Shown here piece after piece: positions 32,440 through 40,550 of a stretch of 59,907 bases of DNA. The position numbers and the translations under genes were made by a program. The notes beneath the pieces were generated by a model. It had not been told where the DNA came from. It searched no databases and saw nothing but the letters and a program-made list of their open reading frames with translations. The number at the start of each line of letters is the position of its first letter. Position 1 is the stretch's first letter. The stretch spans positions 1 to 59,907 of the forward strand of contig JAJDDI010000091.1 in assembly GCA_029260375.1 (NCBI GenBank). The letters run 5' to 3'. This DNA comes from Phycisphaerales bacterium (GTDB lineage Bacteria > Planctomycetota > Phycisphaerae > Phycisphaerales > UBA1924).

Positions 32440-34890
32440 TCAGTCTGTCGGTACGGCGCTCACCTCGTAGAGCCTTGATGAAGAGTCGAGCCAGCGCTCC
32501 CAGTCGCGCCGCCCCATGGGCAGGCTGGGGTCGTCCCAGACCTCCTCGGGCAGGCTGTTGTAGAAGCGGCGGGCGCGATCGTTGGCGGTGCGGGCGCGCC
32601 CCATGTCGCCCTCTTCGATGTGGGCGTTGACGATCTGGACCATCGCCACCAGCGACGAGGGGTCGTTGGCGTACCGCTCTCGGGCACGGTCGTAATGCAG
32701 GATCGCGGTGCGGTACTCGCCCAGGTCGAAGGCGCAGTCGCCCAGGAAGAAATAGCTGTTGCGGAGCTGGATATTCATCAGCGGCGTCCGCTGACGCGGG
32801 TCGAGCTGCTCGATGGCGCCGCGGACCTGCTCGTAGCCGGCCATGGCGGCGATGCGGCGCTCCCGGGCGGTGGCCTCGAGCTGCCGTTTGGTGGAGCCGG
32901 GCATCGCCTCGGCGCTGAGACGGTCGATGATCTCGCGGGCCGAGAGGCGGTACGCGTCGGCCAGCAGGAACCGGATCTCCGTGATCCGCTTGTCGCTTGG
33001 GTAGCGCGAACGGGCCTCTTCGAGGTGCTCGATCGCCCGCTCGTAGTCGCCCGCGGCGTAGTGGACGCGACCGAGTTCGATCAGCGCTTGTCGGTACTGG
33101 GCGGTCTCGGCGTCGCCCATGCTCCCGCTGATCATGCGCCGGAGCAGACGCCCGGCCTCCTCGTCGTTGGACGCGTCGGCGTCGGCGAGCAGCACCTGGG
33201 CGAGCGGGACGTGGCTGAGCTCGGCGTACGGGCCGACGTCGGCTGCGATCCCGAGCTTCTCCTCGTCGATGAGATCGCGGAAGTACGACGCCGCGGTCGC
33301 GTGGTCGCCCATGGACTGGAACGCCCTGCCGAGGCGGAATCGAGCCTCGGCGTTGCGGGCGTCGCCGGGCACGCCGTCGGCGTACAGGCGGAACGCGGCG
33401 ATCGCCTCGGCCCGGTCCCCGGCCTGATCGAACAGGTCCGCCGCGAGCCAGAGTGAGCGGGCGTACTGGTCGTTGTCGGTCAGGACGAACGTCTCGGCGT
33501 GCAGTCTGTAGTAGCTTGCGGCCCGGATCAGGTGACGCTGGGCCTCGGCCTGGGACGACGGGTCCAGGGCGCTGAGCTGGGCGTTCCCGATGATCCGCTC
33601 GCCCGCGCGACGGTGGGCCGTGGCCAATGCGGCGAGCACGTCCGCCGGCAGGCTGTCGAGTGTGTAGAGATCGCTTGCGATGGTCGCGTACGCGAGCGCC
33701 TCCTCGATCTCGTCACGGGCGAGTCGGTCGCGGTACTGCGCGATCAGGCTCTGCGTCGCCTCGGTCGGGCCGGGCGAGCCGGAGCCGTTCGCGTCGTTGA
33801 TGGCCTCGACCAGACCCCGGTAGACGTCCTGCGATTCGGCGGTCTCGCCCAGGGCGGCCTCGGCCTCGGCCAGGCCCATCAGCGCCAGGCGGTGCGTGCG
33901 GCTGTCGGGGTGACGCTCGACCGCCATCGCGAGCCGTTCACGCCCGGTCTGGGTGTCGCCCCGGACCTCATCGATCTTGGACAGGTAGTAGAGGGCTTCG
34001 CCCTGGAGGGGCGAGCCGGGCAGGAGCAGTTCCTGCGCCTGCAGGAGCTGACGCTCCGCTTCCGTGATCGCAGAGATGTCCACGTAGGCGCGCCCCAGCA
34101 GCAGGCGCAGCTCGCCGCGGATCGCGGGCGACGCCTCCTCGACGCGCGGCGCGGCGCGGAGCAGGCGGGTGATCGCTTCGTCGGAATAACCCTGGTCCAG
34201 ACGGACGCGTGTCTGACGCGCCAGGGCCCAGGCCCGGTCGTCTGGCGGCAGCGCGGGATCGCCCAGGATCTCGCTCAGCAGTTCGAGGGCCTGCTCCTTC
34301 TGGGCGTTTGGCTTCCCGAGGAGCAGATCCACGAGTCGGCGGTAGATCGCCAGCCGCATGTTCTGCGCGTCGTCCGGCAGTTCGTCGGCCCGCATGCGCG
34401 CCGCGGTGGTCTCGCCGAGCGAGAGGTACGTGTTGGCCAGGGCCACCTGATCGACCGGGAGCAGGACCGCGCCCTGACGCTCGGCCTCGAAGTAGTGCGA
34501 CAGCACGTTGCGGTGGTTCACCTCGAGATCGATGCCCATCTCGGCCTGCGCCCGGTACAACGCCCGGGCCACGCCCAGGTGGTACCGGCGCCCGAGCGGG
34601 GTGGGCTCTCCGGGGTCCTCATTCAGATAAGGGAAGATCCGGGTCTTGAGGACCTCCAGCGCCTCCTGGTGCGACCCCTGGTCGATCAGCCGCTCGGCCC
34701 GGTTGATCGCGGGCGTCAGGTCGGGCTTCGGGGCCGTGAGGACCGAGTACAGAATCCCACCGACGAGCAGCGCCAGCGCCCCGAGCAGGGCGGGCGCCTG
34801 CCACGAGGTCCGCCAGTCCCGTCGAAGGCGATCGATCGACGAGAGTCGCTCGTCGGTCTCGGGGATCATGCTCTCTTCGGGGTCTGCCAT
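32440..34890 (-). CDS. membrane-anchored TPR-repeat protein (816 aa)
   Basis: A large TPR protein tethered to the inner membrane. A cytoplasmic N-terminal stretch of about 35 residues precedes one transmembrane helix (APALLGALALLVGGILYSVL, about 33-52), so the bulk probably lies in the periplasm. The rest is helical hairpin repeats of TPR/Sel1 kind, for example AEARFRLGRAFQSMGDHATA, ALIELGRVHYAAGDYERAIE and YFFLGDCAFDLGEYRTAILH. No enzymatic motif. The ATG at 34890 is chosen over an in-frame GTG two codons upstream. It is 42 bp upstream of the flgN-like gene on the same strand. It could be a scaffold for envelope or flagellar assembly; that is inference. Confidence 0.8.
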   Translation of the reverse strand: MADPEESMIPETDERLSSIDRLRRDWRTSWQAPALLGALALLVGGILYSVLTAPKPDLTPAINRAERLIDQGSHQEALEVLKTRIFPYLNEDPGEPTPLGRRYHLGVARALYRAQAEMGIDLEVNHRNVLSHYFEAERQGAVLLPVDQVALANTYLSLGETTAARMRADELPDDAQNMRLAIYRRLVDLLLGKPNAQKEQALELLSEILGDPALPPDDRAWALARQTRVRLDQGYSDEAITRLLRAAPRVEEASPAIRGELRLLLGRAYVDISAITEAERQLLQAQELLLPGSPLQGEALYYLSKIDEVRGDTQTGRERLAMAVERHPDSRTHRLALMGLAEAEAALGETAESQDVYRGLVEAINDANGSGSPGPTEATQSLIAQYRDRLARDEIEEALAYATIASDLYTLDSLPADVLAALATAHRRAGERIIGNAQLSALDPSSQAEAQRHLIRAASYYRLHAETFVLTDNDQYARSLWLAADLFDQAGDRAEAIAAFRLYADGVPGDARNAEARFRLGRAFQSMGDHATAASYFRDLIDEEKLGIAADVGPYAELSHVPLAQVLLADADASNDEEAGRLLRRMISGSMGDAETAQYRQALIELGRVHYAAGDYERAIEHLEEARSRYPSDKRITEIRFLLADAYRLSAREIIDRLSAEAMPGSTKRQLEATARERRIAAMAGYEQVRGAIEQLDPRQRTPLMNIQLRNSYFFLGDCAFDLGEYRTAILHYDRARERYANDPSSLVAMVQIVNAHIEEGDMGRARTANDRARRFYNSLPEEVWDDPSLPMGRRDWERWLDSSSRLYEVSAVPTD

Positions 34891-35027
34891 GGTCACGGTC
34901 CGTCGATCGGCGAGCCGCCCCGTCCGGTAGGGCGACCGGCGTCCGCGCCCTCGATGGGGCGACGCCGCGCAAGATTATCGGGTCACGAGCCCCTCGGCCT
35001 TCAGCAGTTTCTGCGCTCGGCGGGCGT

Positions 35028-36575
35028 TCAGGCGTCTTCGCCCGGCTCGGCGGGCGATCCGTGCGTCGGAACCACGACCGCAAGGCCCGAGATCGAGTCC
35101 CCACGGTGCCTGGCCGAGGGATCCACGAGCGCCAGCGCGGCGACGGGCGGAAGGGCCCACTTGACAATGTTGCGCACCGCCGCCCGCCAGAAGGCGGGGC
35201 GGACGGGACGATCCGTCGGCGGTCGGATGCCCACCACGCGGCACCCGGTCGCGAGCTTGCCCAGCGAGCGCCCGAAGAGCCACTCGCCGGTGAACGAGAG
35301 CAGGAAGCCAATGGCGAGCATGCTCGGGGCGGCCAGCCACGCGCCGCCGGGGCGGATGAGCCCGGCGAGCGTGATGATCTCGATCAGCGGCACGTCGAAG
35401 ATCACCCGAACGATGAACACCGCGATGAGCAGGTCGATCATCGTCGCGGCCAGGCGGCGGGCGGGCTCGGCCAGGGAGAACCCGGGCGGGAGCTGAATCT
35501 CTCCCTCCTCACTCGGCTTGAGCACGACCAGCAGCACGACACCCATCAGCGCGATCAGCGTGGCGGCGAGGAGTCGGAACTGGGTCGCGCTGACGGGAAG
35601 CGTCCTGATCGCCGGTCCCCGGTACAGCTCCCGACCGGTGGTGGTTGAGAGTTCGGCGAGCCGCACCTGCACGGAGGGGGCGCCCGGCCCGGCGTCCGAG
35701 TCCTCCCAGGCGAGCACGAGGACTTCGAAATGATCGCCCTGGAAGGCGGCGGCAAGCTGTTCGCCCGTGGCGACCGTGGAAGCGATCCCTTCAGCGCCGG
35801 ACTCGGTCAGGGCGAGGAGTTCGATCGCGTTATCCGATCGGCGGGCCAGCAGCACGCGTGACCCTGAGACCGCGCTGGCGATCAGGCGCCCGGGCTGGAT
35901 GTCCTGTGAAAGCGCGTTCGACACCCAGGCCTGCTCGCTCATGGTCCAGAGCGTCGCGCCGCCGGCTTGGGCGATGCTCAGGATCTGGATGCGCCCGCTC
36001 GAATCAGGAAGGAGGTGGAGTTCCGAGCCCTGCGCTCCCTCTGGCAGCGGGATTTCCGCCCAGGCGCCTTCGGAGAAGCGGATGAGGGAATCTCGCCCCG
36101 ACTTGGCGCCGAGCACGGCGGGACCGGACCGGGCGCCGACGATGCTCTGCGCGGTGAACTGATCGGGAAGCGGGTCGAGCGGGCGGAGCCGGGTCCGGGG
36201 CTCGTAGGACCAAAGGTCGCCAATCGGCGGGGGGAAGGCGGTGAGTGTGAGGACGCGCGCCGGGCGTTCGGGCGTCTCGGGCATGAGGAGGTAGACATCA
36301 TCGCCCCAGGCGCCGATCGAGCGGGGGGCGGTGGCCAGCCTGCGGGCGACCCGGAGTGTGCCGCGCTCGGAGGCCAGGAACGCGGCGCCCTCTGCCGCGC
36401 GACGCGGGGGGACGTGCACCAGCACGGAGCCCTCGGTCGCCGGGTCGGGCAGCACGAGCCAGGCGTGGGCGGCGCCGGACGAGTTCGGATCGGCGCTCTG
36501 GGCGCGCGCCCCCGTGGTGAGCAGGAGAGAGACGATCGCCGTGATGAAAGAGGGCCAGAACCCCGCGCGTCGCAC
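35028..36575 (-). CDS. RDD-family membrane protein with large periplasmic domain
   Basis: A 515-aa protein with a signal peptide (FWPSFITAIVSLLLTTGARA), a periplasmic region of about 270 residues with repeated strand patterns (for example DSLIRFSEGAWAEIPLPEGA and SSGRIQILSIAQAGGATLWT) that suggest a divergent beta-propeller, a transmembrane helix (LLAATLIALMGVVLLVVL) and a C-terminal RDD domain. The RDD domain shows RRLAATMIDLLIAVFIVRV, WLFGRSLGKLATGCRVV and the Arg/Asp positions of the family, with about three more helices. Start is GTG at 36575, with GGGAG 8 bases upstream, just past the lipoprotein stop. RDD proteins have varied or unknown roles. The propeller-RDD fusion is unusual. Confidence 0.75.
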   Translation of the reverse strand: MRRAGFWPSFITAIVSLLLTTGARAQSADPNSSGAAHAWLVLPDPATEGSVLVHVPPRRAAEGAAFLASERGTLRVARRLATAPRSIGAWGDDVYLLMPETPERPARVLTLTAFPPPIGDLWSYEPRTRLRPLDPLPDQFTAQSIVGARSGPAVLGAKSGRDSLIRFSEGAWAEIPLPEGAQGSELHLLPDSSGRIQILSIAQAGGATLWTMSEQAWVSNALSQDIQPGRLIASAVSGSRVLLARRSDNAIELLALTESGAEGIASTVATGEQLAAAFQGDHFEVLVLAWEDSDAGPGAPSVQVRLAELSTTTGRELYRGPAIRTLPVSATQFRLLAATLIALMGVVLLVVLKPSEEGEIQLPPGFSLAEPARRLAATMIDLLIAVFIVRVIFDVPLIEIITLAGLIRPGGAWLAAPSMLAIGFLLSFTGEWLFGRSLGKLATGCRVVGIRPPTDRPVRPAFWRAAVRNIVKWALPPVAALALVDPSARHRGDSISGLAVVVPTHGSPAEPGEDA

Positions 36576-36577
36576 GC

Positions 36578-37489
36578 TCAGTCTCCCGCGGGTCCGGCGC
36601 TGGGGGCGTCCAGGTCCCAGGCCTGTTCGACGTGGAACGTCTCGATCAGGCGGGGGAGATCGAACGCGATGGGGCGGATGGAGCGGATCTTGGGCTCGAA
36701 GAGGTTGATCCGGACCTCGGCGTCGAGCCCGGCGGTCCGGATCTCGTAGCGCGTCGCCATGCGGAGCAGGATCGTCGCGTCGCCCTGCTTGAGGACGCGC
36801 TCGTAGCGGCTGAGCTCCGCGGCGAGCTGGAGGTTGCCGCGCTCGTCCTCGATTTCGACGCGCCTTGGCTCGAAGGTGTCCGGGTCGAGCCACATGCGCC
36901 GGGCGCCCCATCGCCCGGGGGCGCGGACGACGAGTTCCTTGCCGTCGGGGGTCCAGGTGGCGCGTGCGCCGGGGCTCTCGGGGGGCAGGGGCGAGATGGC
37001 GATGGCGTCGATCAGATCCAGCGGGTGGACGGGAACGCCCAGCTGTGCGGCCTTGTGGGGCGAGACCTGCGTGTGGCGCCCGAAGATGACGAAGGCGTCG
37101 TCCTTGTCGATCAGGTCCATCCACCAGTAGACGTCGTCGTTGGAGCCCAGGTAGAGGTGGGTCTCGCCGAGCTTGCCGATCGACATCGCCAGGCTGCTGG
37201 GACGCTGGATCTGGAGGTGCCCCTCGGCCTGCTCGCGCAGGCGTCCGCCCTCGGCGTCGCGCCCGTCGATGCGGATCGAGACCCTGGCCCAGAAGGTGTC
37301 CGCGGGGGCGACTCGGTCGTTGTAGATCGCCCGGACCTCTTCGTAGCTGACGCTCTGGCGGGCGATCGTCCCGGGCTCGTGCTGGGCGGCGCTCTCGTGC
37401 TGGCCCGCGAGCGGGTCCATCGAGGCGCAGCCCGTGACGAGCGCCGCGGCGCAGGACAGCGCGAGCAGCAGCGGTCGGGTCAGCCTCAC
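36578..37489 (-). CDS. LolA/DUF4292-like outer-membrane lipoprotein
   Basis: A 303-aa lipoprotein. The signal peptide (LLLALSCAAALV) ends in the lipobox VTGC at residue 21. The mature part looks like the half-barrel fold of LolA/LolB/DUF4292 proteins: FWARVSIRIDGRDAEGG, HLQIQRPSSLAMSIGKLGET, HLYLGSNDDVYWWMDLIDK, then RRVEIEDERGNLQLAAELSR. Such proteins bind lipids or lipoproteins, but that role is not shown here. Its start overlaps the stop of the upstream 190-aa gene by 4 bp (ATGA, 37486-37489), and the RDD gene starts 3 bp after its stop, so the three are probably one operon. Confidence 0.7.
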   Translation of the reverse strand: MRLTRPLLLALSCAAALVTGCASMDPLAGQHESAAQHEPGTIARQSVSYEEVRAIYNDRVAPADTFWARVSIRIDGRDAEGGRLREQAEGHLQIQRPSSLAMSIGKLGETHLYLGSNDDVYWWMDLIDKDDAFVIFGRHTQVSPHKAAQLGVPVHPLDLIDAIAISPLPPESPGARATWTPDGKELVVRAPGRWGARRMWLDPDTFEPRRVEIEDERGNLQLAAELSRYERVLKQGDATILLRMATRYEIRTAGLDAEVRINLFEPKIRSIRPIAFDLPRLIETFHVEQAWDLDAPSAGPAGD

Positions 37490-38058
37490 GCGTCGTCCTC
37501 GTCGAGGTTCATGATCTGGCCGAGCTGTTCGGTGACGCTGGCGATGGTCTCGTCGTCGAGGCCGGGGTCCACGACCTCGATGAGTGGCGGGCCGTCGCCG
37601 CCTCGCTCGGGGGGGAGCGCCACGCCCTTGGGGCGGACATACATCAGGCCCGCGCGTTTGTTTTTGCGGTCGGCGGGCGAGCCGCCCTCGTAGGTGAGGC
37701 GGCGTTTGCGGACAAGCACGAGCGTGAGCAGGTAGCGGAAGGCGAGGCGGTCGTCGGCGTCGGACTCGCCCAGCTGCTCGAATAGGTCCATCAGCTCGTC
37801 CTCGCCGATGAGGGGCTTCTTCTGCTCGTTGGGCTCGGGGGCGACGGTCCGCCAGAAGGCGAAGACCTTGCCCGGGGCCTCGGGGCGGGCGCCGCCCTCC
37901 CAGGCGTCGAGCGAGAAGTCCTGGCGTGAGAGCGCTTCCTCGCCGGGCATGTCAACGAGGACGGCGACGAAGTGGTCGCCCACGTCGATGGGGGCGCCGG
38001 TGGAGGCGCACGTGCGCACGGGGCGGGCGATGTCGTAGGGGGAAGACGATCCGATCAT
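37486..38058 (-). CDS. conserved-looking hypothetical protein (190 aa)
   Basis: Not recognised. A soluble protein without signal peptide. The N-terminal part has CASTGAPIDVGDHFVAVLVD, then FSLDAWEGGARPEAPGKVFA followed by FWRTVAP; the C-terminal part has LAFRYLLTLVLVRKRRLTYE. The pattern of a cysteine-containing 'C..tG..i..Gd.fva.l' strand followed by 'FWR..vP' and 'a..frYlL.L.LvRKr.L' looks like a compact regulatory or metal-binding fold seen in planctomycete unknowns, but I cannot name a family. It overlaps the lipoprotein gene by 4 bp and follows the small cysteine protein after 43 bp. Confidence 0.65.
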   Translation of the reverse strand: MIGSSSPYDIARPVRTCASTGAPIDVGDHFVAVLVDMPGEEALSRQDFSLDAWEGGARPEAPGKVFAFWRTVAPEPNEQKKPLIGEDELMDLFEQLGESDADDRLAFRYLLTLVLVRKRRLTYEGGSPADRKNKRAGLMYVRPKGVALPPERGGDGPPLIEVVDPGLDDETIASVTEQLGQIMNLDEDDA

Positions 38059-38101
38059 CGGGACAGTCTAGGAGCGGGAGGCTGGGCGTGAGCCCGTCGC
38101 T

Positions 38102-38332
38102 TTAGCAGCTGACCTCGAAGAACCTCGAGTCGGAGCCACCCTCGCCGACGCGGAAGCGGACGAGACGCCCGCACTTGGCGCACCGCGCCCGGTAGACGCT
38201 GGCGTCGGGGCTGCGCGAGACGCGGAGATACTCGTTGGAGCAGGTGAAGAGCACGCCGATCCAGGGGCGTTGGGCGAGCGTTCGCTCTGACGGGTTCGGC
38301 GTCCCCGTCGATCCGGGTTGCGGGGTGGTCAT
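38102..38332 (-). CDS. small cysteine-rich (zinc-ribbon-like) protein
   Basis: A 76-aa protein with four cysteines in a zinc-binding-like arrangement: LFTCSNEYLRVSR, ARCAKCGRLVRFRVG and a C-terminal FFEVSC. The CxxCG knuckle followed by strands is typical of single zinc ribbons. The first 20 residues are polar and probably flexible. GGAGAG 7 bases ahead supports the ATG at 38332. It heads a minus-strand operon and is divergent from lpxI across a 178-bp gap. Confidence 0.6.
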   Translation of the reverse strand: MTTPQPGSTGTPNPSERTLAQRPWIGVLFTCSNEYLRVSRSPDASVYRARCAKCGRLVRFRVGEGGSDSRFFEVSC

Positions 38333-38510
38333 GGGGTCTCTCCGCGCGGGATGGCTGCGGGGCAACATCGTCCAAGACCCCCCGGGAGCCCGAATCTGAG
38401 GGGGGGCTCGCGGGCGTCGATTGGAGAGGAATACGCCGCTGATCCGAACGAGGGGATAGAATGCCCGCCCAGCGGCCCCGGAAGCCGCGCCGGAGGACCG
38501 AATCGCCCCG

Positions 38511-39455
38511 ATGAGCGGCACGCTCTCCATTTTGGCTGACCCCCCGGCCCCGCCGGCGCCCATCGGGCTCATCGCCGGTGGCGGGCGCCTGCCCATCCTC
38601 ATTGCGCGCGGGCTGGCGAGTCTCGGGCACCCGGTCCACGGGCTGGGCTTGGCCCGCCAGTACGACGGGGAGTTGCCCCCGCTGTGCGAGAGCTTCAGTG
38701 ACGTGGGCCTGCTCCGCCTGGGCGGGTGGGCCAAGCGGCTCAAGCAGTCCGGGTGCAAGCACGCGATCATGGTCGGGCGGGTGGACAAGGCCGAGCTGAT
38801 GCACGACCGCTTCCGGGTTCTCAAGAACATCCCGGACCTGCGGACGATCATCAGCTGGCAGCGTCACCTGCGTCACGACCGGCGTTCGCACGCGGTTCTC
38901 GCGGCGATCGCCGAGGAGCTGGACCGCCAGGGTGTGTCGCTGATTGATTCCACGAGCCCGATCCCGGACCACCTGTCCAAGTCGGGCGTGATGACGCTGA
39001 CGCGCCCCACGCGCGAGCAGGAGTCGGACATCGAGTTCGCGTGGCCGTTGCTGACCGAGCTGCTGCGTCTGGATATCGGGCAGTCGATCGCGGTGCGCGA
39101 GAAGGACGTGATCTGCGTCGAGGCGGTCGAGGGCACGGACAAGATGATCGAGCGGGGCGGGCAGATCTGCCGCGTCCCCGGCTGGACGATGTGCAAGGGG
39201 GCGCGGGCCGAGCACGACCGGCGCTCTGATGTGCCGACCGTGGGCATCCACACGCTGGAGAACCTGCATAGGGCGGGCGGGCGTTGCCTGGCGATCGCGG
39301 CGGGCGACGTGATCATGCTTGACCGCGAGGAGATGATCCAGGCGGCCGACCGGCTCGGGATCTCGATCGTGGGCGTGCCCGTGTCGCACGCGATCCGCAC
39401 GACCGCGAACCAGCCCCGATCGGGCGGCGTTCTGCCCGTGCCCAGCGTCGGCTGA
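38511..39455 (+). CDS. lpxI: UDP-2,3-diacylglucosamine pyrophosphatase LpxI
   Basis: The non-LpxH hydrolase of lipid A synthesis, which releases UMP from UDP-2,3-diacylglucosamine. LpxI (DUF1009) landmarks are present: IGLIAGGGRLPILIARGL at the start, AIMVGRVDKAEL, then RHDRRSHAVLAAIAEELDRQ, and in the C-terminal domain VCVEAVEGTDKMI-like IRVEAVEGTD (here CVEAVEGTDKMIERGG), DVPTVGIHTLENLHRAGGRC and LAIAAGDVIMLD. At 314 aa it is near the usual 270-290. It indicates an LPS-bearing diderm. TAGAAT at 38457-38462 is a possible -10. The TlyA-like gene follows after 6 bp. Confidence 0.9.
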   Translation: MSGTLSILADPPAPPAPIGLIAGGGRLPILIARGLASLGHPVHGLGLARQYDGELPPLCESFSDVGLLRLGGWAKRLKQSGCKHAIMVGRVDKAELMHDRFRVLKNIPDLRTIISWQRHLRHDRRSHAVLAAIAEELDRQGVSLIDSTSPIPDHLSKSGVMTLTRPTREQESDIEFAWPLLTELLRLDIGQSIAVREKDVICVEAVEGTDKMIERGGQICRVPGWTMCKGARAEHDRRSDVPTVGIHTLENLHRAGGRCLAIAAGDVIMLDREEMIQAADRLGISIVGVPVSHAIRTTANQPRSGGVLPVPSVG

Positions 39456-39461
39456 CCGCCC

Positions 39462-40118
39462 ATGGCGGACGGACCCGACAGCACCCCCCCGCTCTCGGAT
39501 CCGGGCCGGTACGTCAGCCGCGGGGCGCTCAAGCTCGAGCACGCGCTGCGTGAGTTTGCGGTGGACGCGACCGGGCTTGTGTGCGCGGATCTGGGATGCT
39601 CAACCGGGGGGTTTACCGACTGCCTGCTCCAGCACGGGGCGGCGCGCGTGTACAGCGTCGATACGGCGTACGGCGAGCTGGCGTGGAAGATCCGCCAGGA
39701 CGGGCGTGTGGTCGTGATGGAACGCTCCAACGCGCTGCACACCGAGCCGCACCCGGATACCGCCGAAGCCGGCGGCGTGGACCTGGTCGTGATCGACCTG
39801 GGCTGGACGCGCCAAAGCAAGGCGATCCCCGCGGCGCTCAAGTGGGCCAAGAAGGGCGGGCGGATCGTCACGCTCGTCAAGCCGCACTACGAGGCGGACA
39901 GGTCGGACCTGGGCGAGGGGGGCGTGCTGGACCCGGAGCGGAGCGAGGCGATCGCGATGCGCGTGATCGATTCGCTGCCGGCGATGGGCGTGCGTGTGCT
40001 GGGCGTGACGGAGAGCCCGGTGCTGGGCGGGGCGCTCAAGGCGAAGCGCAAGCGCAAGGGGGCGGGGAACCGGGAGTGGCTGACGCTGCTGGATACAGGC
40101 GCGCCCGATTCCGAGTGA
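39462..40118 (+). CDS. TlyA/FtsJ-like rRNA methyltransferase lacking the S4 domain
   Basis: A SAM-dependent methyltransferase of the FtsJ/TlyA fold. YVSRGALKLEHALREF followed by LVCADLGCSTGGFTDCLLQH is the TlyA-type entry to motif I, with VYSVDTAYGELAWKIRQD as motif II and DLVVIDLGWTRQSKAIPAAL as motif IV; VTLVKPHYEADR matches the K/P region of the family. The N-terminal S4 RNA-binding domain found in full-length TlyA hemolysin-type proteins (about 60 residues) is absent, so it is 218 aa. The C-terminal KAKRKRKGAGNREWLTLL is basic and may bind RNA. It is 6 bp after lpxI, so the two are co-transcribed. Confidence 0.8.
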   Translation: MADGPDSTPPLSDPGRYVSRGALKLEHALREFAVDATGLVCADLGCSTGGFTDCLLQHGAARVYSVDTAYGELAWKIRQDGRVVVMERSNALHTEPHPDTAEAGGVDLVVIDLGWTRQSKAIPAALKWAKKGGRIVTLVKPHYEADRSDLGEGGVLDPERSEAIAMRVIDSLPAMGVRVLGVTESPVLGGALKAKRKRKGAGNREWLTLLDTGAPDSE

Positions 40119-40144
40119 GCAAACGCCAACCACGCGGGTAAAAT
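40116..40144 (+). promoter_or_regulatory. possible promoter for hpf
   Basis: TAAAAT (40139-40144) stands out as a -10 in a GC-rich region, with a weak TGAGCA 17 bp upstream (3 of 6 -35 matches). It would give a leader of about 78 bases before hpf. Confidence 0.4.
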
Positions 40145-40228
40145 ACTTGTGACCGACACGAACACCACCGCGGCCGCACCGTACTCGGAGAAACCGGTCG
40201 ATTCAGTCACTGCAACGGAGATCTGGAT

Positions 40229-40537
40229 ATGAAGGTCGAGATCAGCGCCAACGGCTTTACCACCACCGACGCCATCCGCGAGCACGTGCACACCCAGGTG
40301 GGCAGCGCGCTGGATCGATTTGAGAACCGCCTGACCCGTGTGGAGGTTCACCTGGGTGATACCAACGCAAAGAAGGGCGGCCCAGACGACAAGCGCTGCA
40401 TGATCGAGGCTCGCCCGCGTGGCGCTCAGCCCATCGCGATCGAGCACCACGCCGACGATCTGTATGACGCGATCAGCGAGGCCGCATCCAAGATCCAGCG
40501 CGCCCTGACGAAGAAGTTCGAGCGTACGGACGGCTAG
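40229..40537 (+). CDS. hpf: ribosome hibernation-promoting factor (short HPF/RaiA)
   Basis: A 102-aa ribosome-associated factor that stabilises inactive ribosomes. MKVEISANGFTTTDAIREHV, LDRFENRLTRVEVHLGD and DDLYDAISEAASKIQRALTK follow the S30AE family pattern (beta-alpha-beta-beta-beta-alpha). The long-HPF C-terminal dimerisation domain is absent, so this is the short form. CGGAG 8 bases ahead supports the start. It converges on obg, ending 13 bp from the obg stop. Confidence 0.92.
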   Translation: MKVEISANGFTTTDAIREHVHTQVGSALDRFENRLTRVEVHLGDTNAKKGGPDDKRCMIEARPRGAQPIAIEHHADDLYDAISEAASKIQRALTKKFERTDG

Positions 40538-40550
40538 GGCGTCGCGTGGT

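Noticed and set aside
34975-34982. CCCGATAA on the minus strand about 85 bp ahead of the TPR gene
   Set aside because: A good sigma-28 -10 match, but the -35 position has no TAAA-like sequence; a single 7-8 bp match is expected by chance in 60 kb.
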